Assembly (NCBI GenBank): GCA_021648125.1
Contig: JAKITK010000007.1
Coordinates: 27,059-91,058 of the forward strand
Direction of reading: 5' to 3'
DNA length: 64,000 nt
Source of the DNA: Lysobacterales bacterium
GTDB lineage: Bacteria > Pseudomonadota > Gammaproteobacteria > Xanthomonadales > SZUA-36
In this document: positions 1-10,338 of the stretch, one piece after another
Numbering within the stretch: the stretch's first letter is position 1
Layout: every line of letters begins with the position of its first letter
Translations under genes and position numbers: made by a program
The notes under the pieces: model-generated
The model's database searches: none
What the model was told of the DNA's origin: nothing
Seen by the model: only the letters and a program-made list of their open reading frames with translations

Positions 1-292
1 GCACCTGAATAATGAGGTCGAACGCCTTACCAGAAGCGCTGTTATTTTCTTCAATGATTTGCTTAAAACTGACCACTCTCTATTCCCCTAGAATACTGTC
101 TGCTTTGGCTGGGTGTTTGTACACCTCATTCGAATGCAACTATGCAGGATATCTTACACCCTTTTATCAAACTCGAATTGAATTCCCACCCCAAGTATCG
201 AAATAGCGATATACTAGTAATTGGGCGTTGGTTTCTAGTCTACTGACTATAAAGTTAACGGGGCGGTAGGGCGCTAAAGAGCAAAATTAAAA
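1..292. other. Gene-free leader stretch, no recognised feature
   Basis: No convincing coding signal is seen on either strand. A short plus-strand frame at 12-206 has no ribosome binding site and no protein-like composition. The stretch is AT-rich close to the following gene and presumably holds the promoter of the DUF2339 gene at 293, but no clear -35/-10 pair was found. Confidence 0.5.
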
Positions 293-3067
293 ATGAAGAA
301 ATATATTACAGCAGGTATTTTCTTTCTGATAACTTATATTGTTACCAGCATTACTTCTCAATCGCATTCAATGCTAATAATAGTTCTAGCAACTTTCCTG
401 GGTTATACCATTGCCCGTATTGGTAGCTTGCAAAAAGAACTACAACAATTACGAGAAATGCTTTCCGGAAATCGGCAAGAAAAAAACAAGCAAATACCCA
501 GCCCCAGTGTTGCCGATAACGCTATAAAACCGGATTTCCAAGGCAGTGATTATTATTCGGATAAGCCAACACAATCGACGCCGATTGTTGAAGCTAAAAC
601 CAAGCGCGCGACTGATACCGATGTCGACTTCAAGCCAGACTCAAGTCCAAGCCATACACCAGCACACACTGAGCAAACCTCAGCAGCTAATACTGGCAGC
701 CCAGCACCACGCACTCAAGCACCGCGGGTTCCTGGGCTTTCAGACAAAGTGTTTAGCTACCTAAAAGACTTTTTAACTGGCGGTAACCTGTTTGTTAAAA
801 TCGGCATACTGATATTGTTCTTCGGCGTCTCGTTTCTACTTAAACACATGTCTGATAGCGGTATGTTCCCTATCCAATACCGCTTAATTGCTGTTGTTAT
901 AGGCGCCATTGCATTGTTGCTGTTTGGCTGGCGGATCCGCGACAAAAAAGCCAAGTACGCGCTATTATTGCAAGGTGCGGGTATAGGCGTACTTTACCTG
1001 GTTATTTTTGCAGCATTTAACATGTATAACTTATTGCCTTCACTGCCAACCTTTGTACTATTATTTATAGTTAGTATGCTTTCAGCGGCACTAGCGGTAC
1101 TGCAAGATTCACGCGCACTCGCTATCATCGGGTTCTCTGGTGGTTTTCTGGCGCCTGTTCTGGCATCATCCGGCTCCGGAAACCATGTGGGACTGTTTAG
1201 TTACTATGCCATTCTTAATGTTGCGTTGGTCGCTGTAGCTTGGTTTAAGGCCTGGAGACCGCTGAACCTGCTGGGTTTTGCCTTCACTTTTATAATTGGC
1301 AGTGTATGGGGAGCATTTAATTATCAAGCAGAGAACTTCAGTACAACTGAACCTTTTCTGCTGCTATTTTTCCTGTTCTATGTATTAATTGCTGTTCTAT
1401 TTGCCTTGCGTCAACCGCCCAAATTGCGTGGCTATGTTGATGGCACACTGCTGTTTGGCGTACCCCTGGCTGCATCTGCCTTGCAGTATTTGCTGGTCAA
1501 AGATATTGAGTACGGCGTAGCACTGTCTGTACTTGGCTTTGGTGTCTTTTATATATCGCTGGCAATATTCCTCTGGAAAAAATCAGGAAATGGACTACGA
1601 CTATTATCAGAAGCCTTTCTTGCCCTGGGCGTTATTTTCACCTCACTGGCCATTCCTTTCGCAATTTCGCCAGCATATACAGCCGCAGCATGGGGGCTGG
1701 AAGGGCTGGGTTTTATCTGGCTGGGCACTCGCCAAAACCGAATATCCATGCGCCTGTTCGGACTATTGTTACAGCTGGGCGCTGCTGTAATCGTCTTATG
1801 GAGCACTAACTACGAACAACAAATAGCATTTATCAATGGTGATTTTATCAGCGCGCTTATGTTGGCAGTTGCAGGCATTCTCAGTGCCCGTTTGCTATAT
1901 AAGGAATACCAGGGAAAGCACAGATGGGAAACTAAACTCAGCCCAGTTTTATTAATCTGGGGCTTGCTCTGGTTAATTGTCGGCTTCATTAACCAAGTTT
2001 ACGAGCATTATCCAGACCGCTATTTAAATCATGCTGTACTTGGGTTTGCCAGCATTCTCAGTATCATCTTTACATTCGCTGCGCTACGCACAAAGCCTGT
2101 GTGGCAGCATGCATGGACTGTTGCAATAGCGTTGCTGCCGTTCATGTTAATGGCTTTGATATTCGACATACCCAGCGATCTAAGCACTGCTTATGGATGG
2201 TTGGTATGGCCGTTCGCATTTTCTGCATTTTACTGGCTGCTCCGCCAACTAGATGATTCAGAAACTAAAATTAAAATTACTCCGTGGCTCCACACCGCAG
2301 TATTGCTGCTTGCCGTACTATTTATTGTCATAGAGGCTAATTGGGTTATAGCTATTAAACTTCAACTTAGCATCGGCTGGCAAATCATCGGCTGGGCTAT
2401 CCCTGCTGTCATCGCTTTGATTATTGTCAGCAAGTCCAAAAGGTGGCCTTTCGGCCAGCATGCTGATGCTTATCAAAAAAACGCAGCTGGTATTTTGGCC
2501 GGAGCTCTGGTGCTATGGAGCATTGGCGCCATCATAAGCCGGGGAGACGCCTACCCTATACCATGGGTGCCGGTATTAAACCCTGTGGATATTATGTTCG
2601 GAATTGTGCTGATCACACTTATTAGCTGGTGGCGGCGCTCTGATAAGATATTCAAAACATTAAATATCCCAAGCCGCAATGTGCAAGCGGGGCTCGCAGG
2701 GCTGTTTTTTATCTGGCTTAACTTTAGCGTGTTTCGTATTTCACACCACTGGTTTAAGGTAAGTTACGATTATAATAGTATGTTTGATTCCGCTCTAACT
2801 CAAACCTCAATTTCTATACTCTGGGCGCTTATCGGCGTGATAATTACAGTATTTGCCAGCCGTAAAAACTTGCGTCCAATATGGATTATAGGCGGTATAT
2901 TGCTTGCACTAGTGGTCTTGAAACTGTTCCTAGTCGATTTATCGGAGTTAGGCGGTATTGGGCGTATTGTTTCTTTCCTGATTGTCGGCGGCTTGTTAAC
3001 CAGCATTGGCTACTTCGCACCACTACCTGGAGATGAAAATGATGAGGCAGATAAAAACCGTGATTAA
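293..3067 (+). CDS. DUF2339 domain-containing polytopic membrane protein
   Basis: A 924-residue inner-membrane protein. It has an N-terminal membrane segment (about residues 4-40), then a charged Pro/Thr/Ser-rich linker to about residue 150. The remaining 750 residues are an almost unbroken series of hydrophobic helices, more than twenty by eye. This layout, including the GILILFFGVSFLLK stretch at the first helix after the linker, is that of the DUF2339 family, whose function is unknown. The ATG at 293 has only a weak upstream ribosome site. The next gene starts inside its 3' end in another frame, so the two are translationally coupled. DUF2339 and DUF3999 genes are commonly adjacent in gammaproteobacteria, which supports both calls. 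Confidence 0.85.
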   Translation: MKKYITAGIFFLITYIVTSITSQSHSMLIIVLATFLGYTIARIGSLQKELQQLREMLSGNRQEKNKQIPSPSVADNAIKPDFQGSDYYSDKPTQSTPIVEAKTKRATDTDVDFKPDSSPSHTPAHTEQTSAANTGSPAPRTQAPRVPGLSDKVFSYLKDFLTGGNLFVKIGILILFFGVSFLLKHMSDSGMFPIQYRLIAVVIGAIALLLFGWRIRDKKAKYALLLQGAGIGVLYLVIFAAFNMYNLLPSLPTFVLLFIVSMLSAALAVLQDSRALAIIGFSGGFLAPVLASSGSGNHVGLFSYYAILNVALVAVAWFKAWRPLNLLGFAFTFIIGSVWGAFNYQAENFSTTEPFLLLFFLFYVLIAVLFALRQPPKLRGYVDGTLLFGVPLAASALQYLLVKDIEYGVALSVLGFGVFYISLAIFLWKKSGNGLRLLSEAFLALGVIFTSLAIPFAISPAYTAAAWGLEGLGFIWLGTRQNRISMRLFGLLLQLGAAVIVLWSTNYEQQIAFINGDFISALMLAVAGILSARLLYKEYQGKHRWETKLSPVLLIWGLLWLIVGFINQVYEHYPDRYLNHAVLGFASILSIIFTFAALRTKPVWQHAWTVAIALLPFMLMALIFDIPSDLSTAYGWLVWPFAFSAFYWLLRQLDDSETKIKITPWLHTAVLLLAVLFIVIEANWVIAIKLQLSIGWQIIGWAIPAVIALIIVSKSKRWPFGQHADAYQKNAAGILAGALVLWSIGAIISRGDAYPIPWVPVLNPVDIMFGIVLITLISWWRRSDKIFKTLNIPSRNVQAGLAGLFFIWLNFSVFRISHHWFKVSYDYNSMFDSALTQTSISILWALIGVIITVFASRKNLRPIWIIGGILLALVVLKLFLVDLSELGGIGRIVSFLIVGGLLTSIGYFAPLPGDENDEADKNRD

Positions 3068-4430
3068 TATAAGCAACTCGCTACAAAGGCATATTCTGAT
3101 GCTGCTGGTTCTACTAACTCCAGCACTGGTGTTGGCAGAAAAACCACTTGCTTTAGATCATTTCGCCTTTAGTTCAACACTTTCTGAGGCCGATAACTCT
3201 CTCAGGGAAGTTACCTTGCCCATCAACATTCTGGAGAAAATACAACGCAAGGACTTCGGTGATTTGCGCATTTTCAACGCCCAGGGGCAGGAAGTCCTGC
3301 ACCAATTCCGACCAGCATCTACGCGTAAGCAGGTTATTCAAACAGCACTCAATTTTTACCCTTTCGATCGCGAACAGGTAGCAGACCCAGCCTATATTCG
3401 CATCAAAATACAACAAAGCAGGAACATCCGGGTTATCAACCTGGAAAGCGATCAACAAAAATCACCAAGCAGTAATGAATATCAATATATCGCTGAAAAC
3501 AGGAACACATCACTACCACTGTGTGAATTAATCCTCAATTGGGACCAACCCAAGCCAAATATGATTCTGTCAATAAGAGTTGATGCCAGTAAGGATCTGC
3601 AAAACTGGTCAACACTCAATAGATCAGCAAATTTGTCCAAGCTTGACTATGCCGGATCAAAACTCATTCATGCAAGACTTGCCATTGCTTGCACCCAACA
3701 CACATACTTGCGTCTAAGCTGGGTCAAACCAGAACCGGGGCTCAAACTGAAATACATAACCGCTATATACAAACAGAAAAAAGAACGCGTGTTACAGCAG
3801 AAAATAATCGGCAAACCTGATTACGGCGATGATGGCAACTGGTATTTCAAAACAGCCACCGTAGCCCCTGTCACCCAACTGGAACTCATCCCACCTACCG
3901 ATGGTTTGCTGTATAAAGGCCGCCTATATTCAAGGCCAGATGATACCAGTCAATGGCGCCATCAATCGTTAATCAGCCAATACCAATTGAAAATATCTGG
4001 TACCAAGCTTTCCAGTACCCCGCTAATGCTAAGACCTAACAATGACAGTTTTTGGAAAATTGAACTCGATTCAAGTAAACAGCTTAGGGATGATCAGCTT
4101 CCCGATATCAAATTTGGCTGGCGCCAGCGGAAACTTGTTTTCCTGGCCCAAGGAGAGCCTCCATTCACTCTCGCCTACGGTAACAGCCAAATAGCAGCGA
4201 GCAACCATCATGGGATAAATGACCTCATTAAAGGAATGACAAACAAAAGTGACATGCTCGATGAAGTCACTCCTGGAAAACCCATTAAAAACACCAACAT
4301 AACCAAGCTTAACCCTGAACCTAAGAAAACCATTCCGTGGGGACTTATTGGCTTATGGCTTCTACTGATACTTGGCACTGCTGTTTTAGGCTATATGGCG
4401 TACCGCCTATATCAACAAATGAATGAGTAA
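3039..4430 (+). CDS. DUF3999 family protein
   Basis: The protein has a cleavable-looking signal (hydrophobic LMLLVLLTPALVLA), a long beta-rich periplasmic body, and one C-terminal membrane helix (WGLIGLWLLLILGTAVLGYM) with a short cytoplasmic tail. This matches DUF3999, usually found beside DUF2339. The open frame reaches back to 3006, but a GGAG at 3029-3032 is correctly spaced for the ATGs at 3039 or 3042, so the start is placed there; it lies inside the upstream gene (ends 3067). Function is unknown. The pairing suggests a membrane complex with the DUF2339 protein in which this subunit supplies the periplasmic part. Confidence 0.8.
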   Translation: MMRQIKTVINISNSLQRHILMLLVLLTPALVLAEKPLALDHFAFSSTLSEADNSLREVTLPINILEKIQRKDFGDLRIFNAQGQEVLHQFRPASTRKQVIQTALNFYPFDREQVADPAYIRIKIQQSRNIRVINLESDQQKSPSSNEYQYIAENRNTSLPLCELILNWDQPKPNMILSIRVDASKDLQNWSTLNRSANLSKLDYAGSKLIHARLAIACTQHTYLRLSWVKPEPGLKLKYITAIYKQKKERVLQQKIIGKPDYGDDGNWYFKTATVAPVTQLELIPPTDGLLYKGRLYSRPDDTSQWRHQSLISQYQLKISGTKLSSTPLMLRPNNDSFWKIELDSSKQLRDDQLPDIKFGWRQRKLVFLAQGEPPFTLAYGNSQIAASNHHGINDLIKGMTNKSDMLDEVTPGKPIKNTNITKLNPEPKKTIPWGLIGLWLLLILGTAVLGYMAYRLYQQMNE

Positions 4431-4484
4431 TGGCACAAAGCCATACTACGATTTAATTATGTTTCATCAAAAAGGCGCATACTA

Positions 4485-5345
4485 CTAATTGCTGAGAGCC
4501 TGCTTTATTGCCTGAAGTTTGTCGTGGGCAAGTGCGGTATTTCGTGGCCCCATGCGTAGCATTTGTTTTTGTAGCGGCGAAAGGTTTTCCAGCACTTCAT
4601 CTTTATATTTATACACTACTGAGGTATGGGTAAGCTCAATTTCGCCCTCTGGCAAGCTTGGAGTTTCAAGCATTTCTTCTATAGCGCGTAAAAGCGTTGA
4701 ATCAAAACTTTTATCCGCATAACCCAGTTCCGCGTAAGCCTCTTCCAGCAAGGGTGAGAGCTGGCGATAGCTTGATACTATTAAATCAGTATCAATCGCA
4801 GAAAATATATCGATGTAGTGGTTATAGCGCGCGTAGTTGGTGACTTGCAAATACTCTTTGTCACCTATTTTTTCAACTTTGAATTTTTCTTTTGGTTTAG
4901 GTATGGAGATATATTTTTGGGCTACTTTTCCATTCGCGACATTATCAATAACCACCACAAACTTACGCAATGATTCTTCGGTTGTCACCCATTTCAGCCA
5001 TTCTTTGCTCGGATGAAGCTGGCCGAGTGTGGCAATAGCAAGTTCATTGCTGTCATCGAGTGCAGGCTGCTGCGGTTTCGGGATGGTGTTTTCTATTTCA
5101 AAAGGGAGCGGGGCTTCAACCGGAACAGGTTGCTTAGTGTTTTCTGTCTTTATGGGAGCTGGGACAACCGCCTGAGGCGGGGCAGCCACCGGTTGATTTT
5201 GCTGCGGCTGCCAGATAAAGGCAAAATAAAAGCCACCGGCCATCAGGAAAAGAATAACTATGACAAGCCATGACCAAAGGCTTTTCTGTCTGGCGCTTGC
5301 CGCATCACGGCGAAGTTTTTCTTCATACTTTTCCTGTTTCATCAT
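4485..5345 (-). CDS. DUF3014 domain-containing membrane-anchored protein
   Basis: A protein of about 286 residues with a short charged cytoplasmic N-terminus, one membrane helix (LWSWLVIVILFLMAGGFYFA), a Pro/Gln/Val-rich linker and a globular periplasmic domain. The domain contains FVVVIDNVANG, NYARYNHYI and EAYAELGY, characteristic of DUF3014. Function of the family is unknown. A GTG at 5369 would extend the N-terminus by eight residues, but the ATG at 5345 (or 5342) is better placed behind AGG/GAGG. It is convergent with the DUF3999 gene; only 54 bases separate them and no obvious terminator is seen there. Confidence 0.8.
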   Translation of the reverse strand: MMKQEKYEEKLRRDAASARQKSLWSWLVIVILFLMAGGFYFAFIWQPQQNQPVAAPPQAVVPAPIKTENTKQPVPVEAPLPFEIENTIPKPQQPALDDSNELAIATLGQLHPSKEWLKWVTTEESLRKFVVVIDNVANGKVAQKYISIPKPKEKFKVEKIGDKEYLQVTNYARYNHYIDIFSAIDTDLIVSSYRQLSPLLEEAYAELGYADKSFDSTLLRAIEEMLETPSLPEGEIELTHTSVVYKYKDEVLENLSPLQKQMLRMGPRNTALAHDKLQAIKQALSN

Positions 5346-5422
5346 CCTCAACCTGTTTTTCCCACACACTAATACCAGACTTATCTACTGGCTGTTAGTT
5401 CAATTTAGAAAGTCCTGAGGCG

Positions 5423-6010
5423 CTACGGGCGGCCCAATCCAGTGGATTTTCGTTCTAGACATAATGTGTTTCCTATACCGGGTTTTCGGGCGACTATTTG
5501 TGCTACTGCTCGTTCCGGTTTTTTTAAAATACCTTCGAAACTGTAAATAATTTCCCAATCCTGAAATATAGCTTCCAGCTCCCCCGGCTGCAACAGAAAA
5601 TTCGGATTATTCGGTCGCCCGAAGCGCCGGTTTTCGGTAGTGAAGGTTTCATATATCACTAGGCCTGTTGGCATAGTAGCAGCAATTAGTGCCGGGAACA
5701 GTGGTCGGTGAAGATAGCGAAACCCCAGTATCGCACTAAACTGGCGTTCAGCTAGTGGGTTTATATCCGCTACTTCAAGGTCTACTTGCCAGCAACTACC
5801 GGGTAGTGATGTCGCTGTTAAATGCGCATCTATCCCGGCTAGGGCTGATTCGGATTTATCCGCAAAGACTACATCCACACCGCTTTCTGCCAATACCAAA
5901 CCATTACGGCCATCGCCGCAGGCAAGATCCAGGACCGGCTGTGTGCTTTCCAGCGAAGTCAGTAAATCCAGGTGATTAAATAACAGTTGAGCAGCCTGCT
6001 GCTTAGCCAT
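5423..6010 (-). CDS. Class I SAM-dependent methyltransferase
   Basis: A protein of about 195 residues. The SAM-binding motif I reads VLDLACGDGRNGLVLAESG and is followed by an acidic motif II (VVFADKSESAL). The Rossmann-type core continues to motif IV (FSAILGFRYLHRPLFPAL). The substrate cannot be told from the sequence. The frame opens at 6031, but the ATG at 6010 overlaps the stop of the upstream exonuclease gene by a few bases, the usual arrangement for coupled genes, so that start is chosen. It is probably the last gene of the glnS-DUF885-xthA-methyltransferase run. Confidence 0.8.
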   Translation of the reverse strand: MAKQQAAQLLFNHLDLLTSLESTQPVLDLACGDGRNGLVLAESGVDVVFADKSESALAGIDAHLTATSLPGSCWQVDLEVADINPLAERQFSAILGFRYLHRPLFPALIAATMPTGLVIYETFTTENRRFGRPNNPNFLLQPGELEAIFQDWEIIYSFEGILKKPERAVAQIVARKPGIGNTLCLERKSTGLGRP

Positions 6011-6788
6011 TAACCTGATAGTCGAAATCAATAATCAGCGGCGCGTGATCAGAAAACCTCTCCTCTTTATAGATTGATGCGGCGCTGACCTTGTTTGCGA
6101 GGCTCGGACTGATGACCTGATAGTCGAGTCGCCAACCGGTATTGTTAGCCCATGCCTGGCCGCGGTTTGACCACCAGGTATACTGATGTTCACGCTCATC
6201 TACCTGTCGAAATGCATCGACCATACCCAAGCCATCGCTGGAATACAGTTTATCCATCCACGCGCGTTCTTCAGGCAGAAATCCGGAATTTTTCTGATTC
6301 CCCCGCCAGTTTTTAATATCAATTTTTTTATGCGCTATATTCCAATCACCACAGATGACTACATCACGACTACCTTTGGCTAGCTCAATAATCACCGGCT
6401 CTAGTTTTGCCATGCATTCATATTTGAGTAACTGGCGTTCTTCCTTGGATGAGCCCGAGGGCATATAAACAGAAATTACGGTTAAATTACCCACTTCTAC
6501 CTGCAGCCAACGACCTTCAGTATCAAACCAGTCGATACCGACACCGAGTTGCACATTATCGGGCGTATGCGGGGTGTAAATTGCGGTGCCGCTATAGCCT
6601 TTTTTCTCGGCATCAGAAAAATATACATGCTGACCTTGAGGATGAAACACCTCAGCATCAAGCTGATGTTGCTGAGCTTTGGTTTCCTGAATACAGACAA
6701 AGTCTGCTTTTTGCGCCTCCAGCCACTCAAAAAAACCCTTGCGTGCAGCGGCGCGGATACCATTAGTATTAACTGAAATTATGCGCAT
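6003..6788 (-). CDS. xthA: Exodeoxyribonuclease III (AP endonuclease family)
   Basis: A 261-residue endonuclease/exonuclease/phosphatase-fold enzyme that cleaves DNA 5' to abasic sites and degrades 3' ends in base-excision repair. Family motifs are present in order: N-terminal MRIISVNTNGIRAA, metal-ligand Glu in FVCIQETKAQ, YSGTAIY, CGDWNIAHKKIDI with catalytic Asp and Asn, and the C-terminal SDHAPLIIDF with the catalytic Asp-His. Length is normal. It overlaps the methyltransferase downstream and touches the DUF885 gene upstream (both at 6788), so it is likely part of one transcript starting at glnS. Confidence 0.93.
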   Translation of the reverse strand: MRIISVNTNGIRAAARKGFFEWLEAQKADFVCIQETKAQQHQLDAEVFHPQGQHVYFSDAEKKGYSGTAIYTPHTPDNVQLGVGIDWFDTEGRWLQVEVGNLTVISVYMPSGSSKEERQLLKYECMAKLEPVIIELAKGSRDVVICGDWNIAHKKIDIKNWRGNQKNSGFLPEERAWMDKLYSSDGLGMVDAFRQVDEREHQYTWWSNRGQAWANNTGWRLDYQVISPSLANKVSAASIYKEERFSDHAPLIIDFDYQVNG

Positions 6789-8602
6789 TATTGTTGCTTC
6801 TCCAAAATATACCGATCAACTTCTTGCTCAACCAGGGTTAGTGGTAGGCCGCCATGGGTTAACACTGCGTCATGGAAATCGCGAATATCAAACTTATCGC
6901 CCAGTTCTTGTCTGGCTCGCTCGCGCAGCTCCAGAATTTTTAACATCCCCACTTTATACGCCAATGCTTGCCCTGGCATTACCATATAGCGCTCAACCTC
7001 AGCAACCACTTCACCTTTAGGCATGCCCGTTTTTTCTAACATATACCGAATCGCTCGCTCCCTGGACCAACGCTTTTTGTGCAGACCTGTATCTACAACC
7101 AGCCGCACAGCCCGGAACATTTCTGCCTGTAAACGACCCAAGTTATGCAGCGGGTTTTCAAGCATTCCCATTTCATAGGCCAACTGCTCGGAATACAATG
7201 CCCAACCTTCGGAAAAGGCGGTAAATGGTAAGAAATTTCGGAACATTGGTACGCCCTTGATCTCCATGGCAATGGCTATCTGTAAGTGATGCCCCGGCAT
7301 GGCCTCATGATAGGCCAGCGTAGGCATACCCCATTGGGTAATCGCTGAAAAATCCCGCAAGTTAGCGTAAAAAATACCTGGGCGAGAACCATCCATTGTG
7401 GGCGGGTTGTAATATGCCCCGGGAGCTGTGTCTTGTTTAAATTCTGGAATTCGCTCTACTTTAACTGGCGCCTGCGGCAAGGTTCCAAACCAGTCTGGCA
7501 GTTTAACTGTGATCTCCTCAATCAGCTGCTGGTAGTCTTGCAGAATCTGATCGCCAGTAGTTTCACCGGGCTGATACAAGTAACGCGGATCTTGTGACAA
7601 AGCTTGCACGCGGACACCGACACTACCTTCACAGAGATTTTGCACACAGAGTATTTGATCCATAGCGGCTTCTATTCGAAGTACTTCAGCACGCCCAATT
7701 TTATGGATTTGTGTTGCCGTCATATCTGTAGTGGTATTGGCACGAACTTGGAGCTCGTAAAATGCGTCACCATCAGGTAATGACCACACCCCATGGTTCT
7801 GGGTAGCCTTAGGTTTAAGCCCTTGGAAATATTTTATCAGTTGCCGGTAGGCAGGTTGCACACTAAGCCGGATTGCACTAGCGGCTCGCAACAGTAGAGA
7901 TTTACGCACATCAGCATTCAACTGATCCAGCTTTTCAACTTTTTCTACAAACGCGCTATATAGAATATTTTCTTCGATTGATTGGGCGACAAACCCCTGC
8001 ATTTCTTTGAGCACTTTCTGAACTACAAACTTAGGCGGAATAATGCCTTTTTCTTCACGCAGCTCCAACCCTTGTATAACCCCGGTAAATTTTTCATCAA
8101 ACTGATTGAGTCTGGCAATATAATCCTCAGCCTCACGCTGAGAGGTAATTAGGTGCTGAGTTGCCATGAAGGTCGGCAAATTACTCTGCACCCCAAACAG
8201 CTGGTTAACCGGATAGTTATGATACATAAACGGTTCACCAGCAACGATATCTTCCAGAAACCAGGAAAGCACCGCATAGGAAAGCTGTTGCTCACCTTTT
8301 AGCTCGGAGGAGTCATAGCTAAGTAATTGTTCCAGATTACGGCGGTTGATAGCGGCGTCTTCCAAAGCCCTAGCCGGACTGGAATCAGATAGTTCATCAT
8401 TTTTATAGTGCAAACCCATTGGTTCCAGCAGTCGCATGCTGGAAAGCATCTCCGGGTTTCTGAACATAAACTCAATAAAAACTTTGTTATAAAATAGGTT
8501 CAAACTGAGTGGTTTGAAGTAGATGGTATGGACAACAAAGACACCGGTTAGCAAAACTACTGTAGCTAAACCAAGACCTAACCATTTAAAAAACTTCTTC
8601 AT
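6788..8602 (-). CDS. DUF885 family putative metallo-carboxypeptidase
   Basis: A 604-residue protein with an N-terminal hydrophobic segment (LGLGLATVVLLTGVFVVHTIY) that can be a signal anchor or signal peptide, so the body is probably periplasmic. The DUF885 domain fills the rest. Near residue 430 it has LAYHEAMPGHHLQIAIAME, the zinc-site region of this family, followed by a FSEGWALYSEQLAYEMG block with the third ligand Glu. Family members are thought to be M3/M32-like peptidases; the substrate is unknown. The start overlaps the glnS stop (TAATG), so translation is coupled to glnS. Confidence 0.85.
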   Translation of the reverse strand: MKKFFKWLGLGLATVVLLTGVFVVHTIYFKPLSLNLFYNKVFIEFMFRNPEMLSSMRLLEPMGLHYKNDELSDSSPARALEDAAINRRNLEQLLSYDSSELKGEQQLSYAVLSWFLEDIVAGEPFMYHNYPVNQLFGVQSNLPTFMATQHLITSQREAEDYIARLNQFDEKFTGVIQGLELREEKGIIPPKFVVQKVLKEMQGFVAQSIEENILYSAFVEKVEKLDQLNADVRKSLLLRAASAIRLSVQPAYRQLIKYFQGLKPKATQNHGVWSLPDGDAFYELQVRANTTTDMTATQIHKIGRAEVLRIEAAMDQILCVQNLCEGSVGVRVQALSQDPRYLYQPGETTGDQILQDYQQLIEEITVKLPDWFGTLPQAPVKVERIPEFKQDTAPGAYYNPPTMDGSRPGIFYANLRDFSAITQWGMPTLAYHEAMPGHHLQIAIAMEIKGVPMFRNFLPFTAFSEGWALYSEQLAYEMGMLENPLHNLGRLQAEMFRAVRLVVDTGLHKKRWSRERAIRYMLEKTGMPKGEVVAEVERYMVMPGQALAYKVGMLKILELRERARQELGDKFDIRDFHDAVLTHGGLPLTLVEQEVDRYILEKQQ

Positions 8603-10284
8603 TATTTATTGCCGCGCTTTGCCCAAGAATCTCGTAGGCTTACCGTTCTGTTTAGCACGGGCTTTTCTTTTGTCGAGTCCTGCGCATCATGACAGAAATA
8701 ACCGACGCGTTCAAACTGGCAAAAACCACCGGCTTCAATAAACGACGGCTCAACCATGGCGGTTACTTTACTCAAGCAATCCGGGTTAATGAACTCCCTG
8801 AAGTCGCGGTCTTTATCGGCTAGCGGGTTCTCAACATTAAACAAGCGATCATACAAACGCACCTCGGTTGGCACACCATGCACCGCTGAAACCCAATGGA
8901 TAGTACCTTTAACCCGGCGACTGGACTCGGGCATACCGCTACGGGTTTGAGGATCCAGTTCGCAATGAACTTCAATCACCTCACCGTTGTCATCTTTGAT
9001 GAGATCAACAAACTTGACGATAAAGGCATTGCGTAAGCGAACTTCGCCGCCTGGTTTAAGGCGGAAGTATTTGCGTACCGGTTGTTCCATAAAATCACCG
9101 CGTTCGATATAAATTTCGCGCGTAATCGGTATCCGCCGTGTACCCATGGACTCATCCTGCGGATGACGGGCCGCTTCAAACCACTCGGTTTCGCCTTCCG
9201 GAAAATTCAGCAGCACCACTTTTAAAGGATCTAATACTGCCATCGCCCGTGGGGCGGTGGCATTTAATTCGTTGCGCACTTCGTTTTCCAGCACCCCAAG
9301 CGGAATAATGGATTCAGATTTAGTCACCCCGATGACTTCAGCAAAGTTTCGAATCGCCGCCGCTGGATACCCACGCCTACGCATTGCAGCAAGCGTTGGC
9401 ATGCGCGGATCATCCCAGCCATCTACTAAGCCTTCATCTACCAGCATTTTCAGCCGCCGCTTGCTCATCACCGTGTAATCCAAATTCAGCCGAGCAAATT
9501 CAATTTGCTGTGGGTGCGCTTGAATCGAAATATTATCCAATACCCAGTCATACAAGGGACGATGATCTTCAAATTCCAGGGTGCAAAGCGAATGAGTGAT
9601 GCCTTCAAGCGCATCAGAAATGCAGTGGGCGAAATCATACATCGGGTAAATATGCCATTCATCGCCCGTGCGTTGATGGGTAATATTGCGAATCCGATAA
9701 ATTGTCGGATCACGCATTTTAATATTCGGCGATGCCATATCAATTTTAGCCCGCAATACAAAACGACCATCTTCAAACTCACCCGTGCGCATACGCTTAA
9801 ACAAATCCAAGGACTCTTCCAGCGGCCGCTCCCGCCAAGGGCTCGGACGACCGGCTGTCGTTAAGGTGCCGCGATATTCGCGCATTTCATCAGCACTGAG
9901 TTCTTCAACATAGGCTTTTCCCGCTTCAATCAGCTCGACCGCGAAATTATAGAAATCTGAAAAATAATCCGATGCGTGGCAAAGTTCTGCCCAGTCAAAA
10001 CCCAGCCAGCGAACATCTTTCTCGATTGCGCGAGCATAGACTTCTTCCTCTTTGCAGGGGTTGGTATCATCAAAGCGTAAATTGGTCAGTCCCGAAAACT
10101 CTGCTGCCAAGCCGAAGTTCAGGCAAATGGCTTTGGCATGGCCGATATGCAAAAAGCCGTTAGGCTCAGGCGGAAAGCGGGTTTTAATGCTTTTGTGCTT
10201 GCCCGAATCGATATCTGCAATAACAATATTGCGGATAAAGTGACTGGTTTTCGGGTTATTATCTGAATTTGAATGCTGGCTCAT
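8602..10284 (-). CDS. glnS: Glutaminyl-tRNA synthetase
   Basis: A 560-residue class I aminoacyl-tRNA synthetase that charges tRNA-Gln. Diagnostic features are the HIGH-type motif in FPPEPNGFLHIGHAKAI, the family block RFDDTNPCKEEEVYA, DEWHIYPMYDFAHCISDA, and the KMSKS-equivalent YTVMSKRRLKML. The C-terminal half contains the two beta-barrel anticodon-binding domains. Length is standard. It is the first gene of a minus-strand run into DUF885, xthA and a methyltransferase. The divergent spacer to the symporter at 10456 should contain both promoters. Confidence 0.97.
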   Translation of the reverse strand: MSQHSNSDNNPKTSHFIRNIVIADIDSGKHKSIKTRFPPEPNGFLHIGHAKAICLNFGLAAEFSGLTNLRFDDTNPCKEEEVYARAIEKDVRWLGFDWAELCHASDYFSDFYNFAVELIEAGKAYVEELSADEMREYRGTLTTAGRPSPWRERPLEESLDLFKRMRTGEFEDGRFVLRAKIDMASPNIKMRDPTIYRIRNITHQRTGDEWHIYPMYDFAHCISDALEGITHSLCTLEFEDHRPLYDWVLDNISIQAHPQQIEFARLNLDYTVMSKRRLKMLVDEGLVDGWDDPRMPTLAAMRRRGYPAAAIRNFAEVIGVTKSESIIPLGVLENEVRNELNATAPRAMAVLDPLKVVLLNFPEGETEWFEAARHPQDESMGTRRIPITREIYIERGDFMEQPVRKYFRLKPGGEVRLRNAFIVKFVDLIKDDNGEVIEVHCELDPQTRSGMPESSRRVKGTIHWVSAVHGVPTEVRLYDRLFNVENPLADKDRDFREFINPDCLSKVTAMVEPSFIEAGGFCQFERVGYFCHDAQDSTKEKPVLNRTVSLRDSWAKRGNK

Positions 10285-10338
10285 TTCGAATATCGCTTCT
10301 GATTGCCTAAAATTATTTGCAGATTATTGCAATACAAT

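Noticed and set aside
12..206. Plus-strand frame of 64 codons at the window start
   Set aside because: No ribosome site and unlikely composition.
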